From the NCBI GenBank assembly GCA_900548595.1, contig URLB01000079.1:1-9789 (forward strand): a stretch of DNA of 9,789 nt. Reading direction: 5' to 3'. A program made the translations under genes and the position numbers. Shown here one piece after another: positions 5,971 through 9,789 of the stretch. The notes beneath the pieces were generated by a model that worked only from the letters and a program-made list of their open reading frames with translations, was not told where the DNA came from and ran no database searches. This DNA comes from an uncultured Eubacteriales bacterium (GTDB taxonomy: Bacteria; Bacillota; Clostridia; Lachnospirales; Anaerotignaceae). Numbering within the stretch: position 1 is the stretch's first letter; every line of letters starts with the position of its first letter.

Positions 5971-6876
5971 ATGGTTCTGTTTCTCGGATCTTTACAGCTC
6001 GGACTGCTGTATGGGATACTGGCTATGGGGGTATACATATCGTTTAGAATATTGAATGTTCCCGACCTTACAACGGAAGGAAGTTTTGCATTCGGAATGG
6101 CTGTTTCGGCAATGTTCGCAGTCAACGGACACTACGGACTTGGAATTGTAATGTCAATTGTTGCGGGAGCTTTGGCAGGAATAGTTACGGGAGTGCTGCA
6201 AACAAAGTGCAAAATTCATCCGATACTTTCGGGAATAATAACAATGAGCGGATTATATACGGTTAATCTTGCGGTGATGAAAAATGCGGTAAATGTTTCA
6301 CTCATCGGAAAAGATGAAATTTTCGGTAAAATAGTAGCTATGCTTGAGACAATCGGCAAAGAGCCTGCAAAATGCGTCGGCGCATTATGCTTTGCGCTTG
6401 CAGTATGTATTATTTTGATTATGTTTTTTAAGACTCATATCGGTCTTTGCATAAGAGCAACAGGTGATAATGAAGCAATGGTATCTTCGTCGTCCATAAA
6501 TGTCGACAGCACAAAAATACTTTCTCTCGTCGTTTCAAATGCTTGCGTAGGACTTTCGGGAGGACTTTTGGCGCAGTATCAGGGATTTGCGGATATAAAT
6601 TCATCTGCCGGAATACTTGTTGTCGGTCTGGCGTCCGTAATTATCGGTGAAGTTATAATGGGAAGAAGAGGAGTTACTATCGGAATAATATCCGCTGTGG
6701 TAGGCTCGATTATTTACAGATATATTATGGCTTTGGCTACTGCGACTCATATATTCCCGGCTTTTGCGTTGAAACTTGTATCGGCGGTAATAGTAGCCGT
6801 TGCATTGTCTATACCGGCTATTAAACAAAATATCGCTCTATCCAAGATAAAAAAGGAGGCTCGTAAGAATGCTTAA
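5971..6876 (+). CDS. trpY: Tryptophan ABC transporter permease TrpY
   Basis: This 301-residue integral membrane protein of the branched-chain amino acid/sugar-type permease family (BPD_transp_2) is mostly hydrophobic, with roughly eight or nine predicted membrane segments. The cytoplasmic coupling region that contacts the ATPase appears around residues 155-200 (IGLCIRATGDNEAM and the following VDSTKILSLVVSNACVGLSG). The segment ILVVGLASVIIGEVIMGRRG (215-234) is characteristic of the family. The C-terminal tail is basic (KIKKEARKN). The start has GGGGG (about 5960-5964) upstream. The end overlaps the trpZ start by 8 nt, indicating translational coupling. No tryptophan residue is present. Substrate specificity is assigned from the operon and the T-box. 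Confidence 0.88.
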   Translation: MVLFLGSLQLGLLYGILAMGVYISFRILNVPDLTTEGSFAFGMAVSAMFAVNGHYGLGIVMSIVAGALAGIVTGVLQTKCKIHPILSGIITMSGLYTVNLAVMKNAVNVSLIGKDEIFGKIVAMLETIGKEPAKCVGALCFALAVCIILIMFFKTHIGLCIRATGDNEAMVSSSSINVDSTKILSLVVSNACVGLSGGLLAQYQGFADINSSAGILVVGLASVIIGEVIMGRRGVTIGIISAVVGSIIYRYIMALATATHIFPAFALKLVSAVIVAVALSIPAIKQNIALSKIKKEARKNA

Positions 6877-7663
6877 AATTGATAATGCCGTAAAAATATT
6901 TTCACAAGGCACGCCGAATGAGCATAAGGCTCTTAACAGCCTAAGCCTCAATCTGAAAAGAGGAGAGTTCGTAACTATAGTCGGTTCAAACGGAGCCGGA
7001 AAATCTACGATGTTCAATGCAATATGCGGAAACTTTCTTTTGGACAGCGGAAAGATAGAGGTTGACGGAAAAGATATTACTTTTATGAAAGAACACAAAA
7101 GGGCGGCTTTTATAGGCAGAGTTTTTCAAGACCCGATGAAAGGAACAGCCCCTAATATGACAATAGAGGAAAACCTTGCGCTTGCATATTCCAGAAGCAG
7201 AAGGGGTCCTCTTGGAATGGCTGTGAAAAAAAGTGAAAAAGAAATTTTTAAAAGCGCTCTTGCCGAGTTTGAAATGGGATTGGAAGACAGGATGAAAACA
7301 AAGGTCGGACTGTTATCGGGAGGACAAAGACAGGTGGTTACGCTTCTCATGTGTACTATCGTAACGCCTAAGCTTCTGCTTCTTGATGAGCATACCGCCG
7401 CGCTTGACCCCGCTACGGCTGAAAAAGTAATGGAGATAACAAACAAAATAGTCAAGAGAAATGAACTTACAACTTTGATGATAACCCACAATATGAATTC
7501 GGCTTTAAAAACGGGAAACAGAACGATAATGATGGATTCGGGAGAAATAATACTTGACGTATCGGGAGAAGAAAGAGAGAAAATGACTCTCGATGATTTA
7601 CTGAATTTGTATTCCCTTAAGAAAAAAGAAGCGTTTGCCAACGACAGAATGCTTTTAGGATAA
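6869..7663 (+). CDS. trpZ: Tryptophan ABC transporter ATP-binding protein TrpZ
   Basis: This 264-residue cytoplasmic ATPase drives the transporter. It has every ABC motif: Walker A GSNGAGKST (39-47), Q-loop Gln87 in VFQDP, signature LSGGQRQ (149-155), Walker B LLLLDE (169-174), D-loop near ALDP, and the switch His207 in ITHN. AAAAGGAGG at 6851-6859, inside the end of trpY, precedes the start with 9 nt spacing. The protein should work as a dimer with two TrpY subunits. It contains no Trp residue. The C-terminal extension LDDLLNLYSLKKKEAFANDR is longer than a minimal ABC domain and typical of this ATPase group. The function as an ABC ATPase is certain. The substrate follows from context. Confidence 0.93.
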   Translation: MLKIDNAVKIFSQGTPNEHKALNSLSLNLKRGEFVTIVGSNGAGKSTMFNAICGNFLLDSGKIEVDGKDITFMKEHKRAAFIGRVFQDPMKGTAPNMTIEENLALAYSRSRRGPLGMAVKKSEKEIFKSALAEFEMGLEDRMKTKVGLLSGGQRQVVTLLMCTIVTPKLLLLDEHTAALDPATAEKVMEITNKIVKRNELTTLMITHNMNSALKTGNRTIMMDSGEIILDVSGEEREKMTLDDLLNLYSLKKKEAFANDRMLLG

Positions 7664-7676
7664 AAGGTGAATTATA

Positions 7677-7973
7677 ATGATTAAACACTTGGTCATGTTT
7701 TATTTTACCGATAAAGTTACTGATGAGAACAGAGATGAGATTAAAAGACTTATAGCCGATTCGGTTAAAAAAATAAAAGATTCCGATATAAAAGGCGTAT
7801 CGGAGTTGAAAGCCGTTTTCAATATTGCAGACGGTATGCCGGAAGTCGGTCTTTACGGAGAATTTGAAAATGATGAGGCTTTGAGAAATTATCAAAGTCA
7901 TCCGGAACACAAAAGACATATAGAGTTAACAAAGGACTTATGCAAAGACAGAACTGTTTTTGACTGGGAATAA
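7677..7973 (+). CDS. Dabb (stress-response A/B barrel) domain protein
   Basis: This 98-residue single-domain protein fits the dimeric alpha/beta barrel fold of the Dabb family. The pattern is MIKHLVMFYF at the start, a helix through VTDENRDEIKRLIADSVKKI, a strand at AVFNIAD and GLYGEFEN, then the typical ending YQSHPEHKRHIEL followed by RTVFDWE. Family members are small, soluble dimers, and the biochemical activity of most is unknown. The gene starts 13 nt after trpZ, with AAAAGGTGA (7662-7670) overlapping the trpZ stop codon, so it is the last gene of the T-box operon. Its only Trp is the penultimate residue (Trp97). A role in tryptophan or indole handling is possible but cannot be read from the sequence. 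Confidence 0.85.
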   Translation: MIKHLVMFYFTDKVTDENRDEIKRLIADSVKKIKDSDIKGVSELKAVFNIADGMPEVGLYGEFENDEALRNYQSHPEHKRHIELTKDLCKDRTVFDWE

Positions 7974-8009
7974 TAACAGCGGTCGATAATTTTATCGGCC
8001 GCTGTTATT
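7972..8009. terminator. Bidirectional terminator between the trp operon and the S41 protease
   Basis: A 17-bp stem (7972-7988 with 7993-8009, one G-T pair, loop ATTT) starts at the Dabb stop codon and lies between two convergent genes. The A/T-rich base of the stem supplies short T tracts in either direction (plus strand GTTATTTATG, minus strand GTTATTATT). It can end both transcripts. Confidence 0.8.
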
Positions 8010-8026
8010 TATGTATTAAATAAAAA

Positions 8027-8977
8027 TTAATCGGCAATTTTAGGCGCTATACCGAGTTCTTCGGCTAAAGTTTCAACTGTAAATTCTCTGTCGGCAGCTA
8101 TACCTTTTCCGTGTATTTTATCTCCGTTCGGAGTTTCCCAGGAAAACATTGTGGCTATAAAATAAAAGCCGTTTTTCAGAGGAACGGTATTTTGACCTAT
8201 ACCTTTTCCGTAGGTAGTTTCACCTAAAAGAACAACGTTATCGAGATTGTCATTTAAAGCTCCTATGAGTATTTCAGATGAAGAAGCCGTATTTTCATCC
8301 TGTAAAATTATTATTTTTTCAAAATCGAATACTGGAGCATTTTCGGATATATTTGTCCGTGATAGAAATTCCATTTCAGACGTTTCACGCGATATAACAT
8401 CCCCTTTATCCAAAAACATATCGGCTATTGATACGGCAGACGAAATATATCCTCCGGGGTTACTTCTCAAATCTAATATAAGAATAGGGTACTGAGAAAT
8501 TTTTTCTGCGTTTTCAAATACAAAATCAGCCGATTCATCTGTAAAATTTCTTATTGAAAGATAAGCGGAGTTATCCGTAAACTCAAACCACTCGCAGCTG
8601 TTGCCTATTTCTTTGTCATTTGTTATTTTTGCGGTATATTGAGCGGGAAGGTATAAATGACTGTATACATCTCCGTTTTCCTCATGAAGTCTTTCCATAA
8701 AAATATTAATTACGGCGTCGTCAAAATAAGTCGCTATATCGCTTTCCGTTTGCTCTGTTTCACTATCTACAATATTTTGTATACTGTCCTCATATAAATA
8801 GCCTTTTGTCATTATATTTTTAAATATCAAGTAGTCATAATTATCATATACTACTGCCGCAAGAATCAAAGCCGTCAAAACAAGTATTCCGAAAAGAATA
8901 ACAATAATACGTTTTTGACGTTTTACTTTTTTTATAAGACCGTTTAATTCATCGTTCGGTTGCATATTGTTTTCCAT
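8027..8977 (-). CDS. Membrane-anchored S41-family (C-terminal processing) peptidase without a PDZ domain
   Basis: This 316-residue protein has a basic N-terminus, one membrane anchor (about residues 23-44, IIVILFGILVLTALILAAVV) and an extracytoplasmic C-terminal domain of the S41 tail-specific protease family. The family signature LDLRSNPGG (169-176) is present. By alignment to CtpB, the catalytic residues would be Ser232 in TASSSEIL, Lys258 in TYGKGIGQ and Gln262. The spacing from Ser to Lys is 26 residues instead of the usual 25. CtpA/CtpB proteins normally carry a PDZ domain before the protease core. Here about 100 residues separate the anchor and core, and they lack a recognisable PDZ motif. 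The start has AAGGCGGTGA upstream. The target is unknown. It is convergent with the trp operon and separated from ferritin by a terminator. Confidence 0.85.
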   Translation of the reverse strand: MENNMQPNDELNGLIKKVKRQKRIIVILFGILVLTALILAAVVYDNYDYLIFKNIMTKGYLYEDSIQNIVDSETEQTESDIATYFDDAVINIFMERLHEENGDVYSHLYLPAQYTAKITNDKEIGNSCEWFEFTDNSAYLSIRNFTDESADFVFENAEKISQYPILILDLRSNPGGYISSAVSIADMFLDKGDVISRETSEMEFLSRTNISENAPVFDFEKIIILQDENTASSSEILIGALNDNLDNVVLLGETTYGKGIGQNTVPLKNGFYFIATMFSWETPNGDKIHGKGIAADREFTVETLAEELGIAPKIAD

Positions 8978-9004
8978 TATGGTTCACCGCCTTTTTATGC
9001 GGTA

Positions 9005-9010
9005 ATTATA
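9005..9010 (-). promoter_or_regulatory. Extended -10 element for the S41 protease gene
   Basis: On the minus strand TATAAT is preceded by TGG, giving TGGTATAAT about 28 nt before the ATG at 8977. No good -35 lies 16-18 bp upstream, so the extended -10 would carry recognition. The leader would be about 20 nt long. Confidence 0.6.
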
Positions 9011-9074
9011 CCATTAAACCGTATATTTTGCATTATAAATTAAATGCCACTAATAAACATTATATAAACAAAGA

Positions 9075-9105
9075 AAAAAGCAGTAATTTATTATCACTGC
9101 TTTTT
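9075..9105 (-). terminator. Ferritin terminator
   Basis: On the minus strand, AAAAAGCAGT and ACTGCTTTTT (plus-strand 9096-9105 and 9075-9084) form a stem that runs into a T tract. It lies 17 nt past the ferritin stop and separates it from the S41 gene. The symmetry means it could act in both directions. Confidence 0.82.
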
Positions 9106-9122
9106 ATATAAAGAGAGTATTT

Positions 9123-9632
9123 TCAAATTACAAGGGACGGAGCGGCATATACACGCCCTGCAAGTTCCTGGTTTAAGAGATATAGGCTTTTCGGGTCGTC
9201 ACCGAATATTTTAAACTTATTTACAAGGGCATCTGCGTTTGCCTCTTCTTCACCTTGCTCTTTGATAAACCAGTCAAGGAATTGCATTGTTCGGAAATCC
9301 TTTACATTGTATGCCGCTTCATAGATATTATTTATAAGGCTTGTAACATATTTTTCATGGTTAAAAGCTATGTCCAGCGGCTCCGCAAAATTTTTAAATT
9401 CTTCACATGGCTTATCTATCGCTTCAAGAGTTACTTTTATACTATTGTTTTGAAGGTATTTGATGAAGAGGAGGGCGTGATCTCTCTCTTCCTGAGCCTG
9501 AATGTTATACCAGTTGCCGAATCCGTCAAGATTATTGTCAATATAATAATTTGCAATATCGAGATAAAGGTATGCGCTGTAAAATTCTTTGTTTATTTGT
9601 TCGTTTATGAGAGAAGCAACTTTTTGATCCAT
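9123..9632 (-). CDS. ftnA: Non-haem bacterial ferritin
   Basis: This 169-residue four-helix iron-storage protein should assemble into a 24-subunit cage that oxidises Fe(II) and stores Fe(III). The ferroxidase centre is complete, each residue one position before its counterpart in E. coli FtnA: Glu16, Tyr23, Glu49 and His52 in QAQEERDHA, Glu93, Gln126 and Glu129. The usual ferritin pattern EFYSAYLYLDIANYY is at 16-30. Length and lack of a haem-ligand Met in the bacterioferritin position fit Ftn rather than Bfr. AAAAGGAGGA (9650-9641) lies 8 nt before the ATG. The gene follows a rubrerythrin on the same strand, consistent with an iron and peroxide defence cluster. Confidence 0.95.
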   Translation of the reverse strand: MDQKVASLINEQINKEFYSAYLYLDIANYYIDNNLDGFGNWYNIQAQEERDHALLFIKYLQNNSIKVTLEAIDKPCEEFKNFAEPLDIAFNHEKYVTSLINNIYEAAYNVKDFRTMQFLDWFIKEQGEEEANADALVNKFKIFGDDPKSLYLLNQELAGRVYAAPSLVI

Positions 9633-9655
9633 TATTAAAATCCTCCTTTTGCTTT

Positions 9656-9686
9656 AATAAAAAACCGCCGTTTTATAAAACGGCGG
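9656..9686 (-). terminator. Rubrerythrin terminator, directly upstream of ferritin
   Basis: A perfect 22-bp palindrome (9665-9686; arms CCGCCG and CGGCGG with an AT centre) is followed on the minus strand by six T and ATT. It lies about 15 nt past the rubrerythrin stop. Its T-run ends about 24 nt before the ferritin start. Confidence 0.88.
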
Positions 9687-9700
9687 CTAAGATTTTTAAA

Positions 9701-9789
9701 TTACTTGAAGTATCTGTTGTAAAGTCCTTCGAATGCTTTTCCGTGTCTAGCTTCGTCTCTTGCCATTTCATGAACTGTATCATGGATAG
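9701..9789 (-). CDS. rbr: Rubrerythrin, C-terminal end only (cut by window edge)
   Basis: Only the last 28 residues are visible. They read as the final helix of the ferritin-like domain of a rubrerythrin: an HEMARDEARHG segment, with the Glu and His of the EARH motif that bind the di-iron site, and the ending GLYNRYFK. The protein stops directly after this helix, with no rubredoxin-type Cys4 domain behind it. Classical rubrerythrins have rubredoxin at the C-terminus, so this is either a reverse rubrerythrin (rubredoxin first, common in clostridia as an NADH-linked peroxidase) or a rubredoxin-less form. Its N-terminus is beyond the window. The function would be reduction of hydrogen peroxide in the cytoplasm. 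Confidence 0.88.
   Translation of the reverse strand, partial: IHDTVHEMARDEARHGKAFEGLYNRYFK

Noticed and set aside
7126..7641. Long minus-strand open frame (171 codons) opposite trpZ
   Set aside because: It lies wholly within a gene with all ABC motifs, has a Ser/Ile/Val-rich composition typical of an antisense shadow, and has no recognisable domain.
8986..9003. ACCGC/GCGGT inverted repeat that could hide the S41 ribosome binding site
   Set aside because: The predicted transcription start near 8998 falls within the 5' arm, so the hairpin could not form fully in the mRNA.
9255..9638. Plus-strand open frame (127 codons) opposite ferritin
   Set aside because: The ferritin on the other strand has a complete ferroxidase centre and ribosome site. 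The plus-strand frame has no domain.

Overview
The window looks like a chromosomal segment of a low-GC, anaerobic Gram-positive bacterium of the class Clostridia. The evidence is the A+T-rich DNA, strong AGGAGG-type ribosome binding sites, a T-box riboswitch, a lipoprotein-anchored ABC binding protein, a nickel-type 2-hydroxyacid racemase, and a ferritin next to a rubrerythrin tail that resembles clostridial reverse rubrerythrins. No transposase, integrase, tRNA, rRNA or CRISPR array was found.

Region 1 (1-545) holds a stand-alone XRE-type regulator that starts at TTG and has its own terminator. Region 2 (618-3609) is a three-gene operon with a clear sigma-A promoter and a strong terminator. 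It encodes a LarA-type nickel-pincer 2-hydroxyacid racemase with every known active-site residue at the same number as in Lactiplantibacillus plantarum LarA. This is followed by the two halves of an altronate dehydratase-like (UxaA/SuyAB) lyase, encoded as separate small SAF-domain and large catalytic proteins. The simplest reading is that the racemase interconverts the enantiomers of a 2-hydroxyacid and the lyase eliminates water, or sulfite, from one of them. The substrate is unknown. A convergent FCD-type GntR regulator (3730-4419) is the likely controller, and a GTATAC-centred palindrome lies just downstream of the operon promoter.

Region 3 (4532-8009) is a tryptophan-uptake operon. A consensus promoter drives a T-box leader whose probable specifier codon is UGG and whose acceptor-pairing sequence is UGGC, both fitting tRNA-Trp. 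A terminator/antiterminator switch follows, then trpX (binding lipoprotein), trpY (permease), trpZ (ATPase) and a small Dabb-domain protein. The three transporter proteins, 896 residues in all, contain no tryptophan, while every other complete protein in the window contains at least one.

Region 4 (8027-9789, minus strand) carries a membrane-anchored S41 protease with no visible PDZ domain, a non-haem ferritin with a complete ferroxidase centre, and the C-terminal end of a rubrerythrin. The ferritin starts only about 24 nt after the rubrerythrin terminator, so its expression may depend on readthrough or on a promoter embedded upstream.

The most original candidate for a new system is the LarA plus split UxaA-like operon with its GntR regulator. 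The most complete regulatory story is the tRNA-Trp T-box controlling a tryptophan-free tryptophan transporter.
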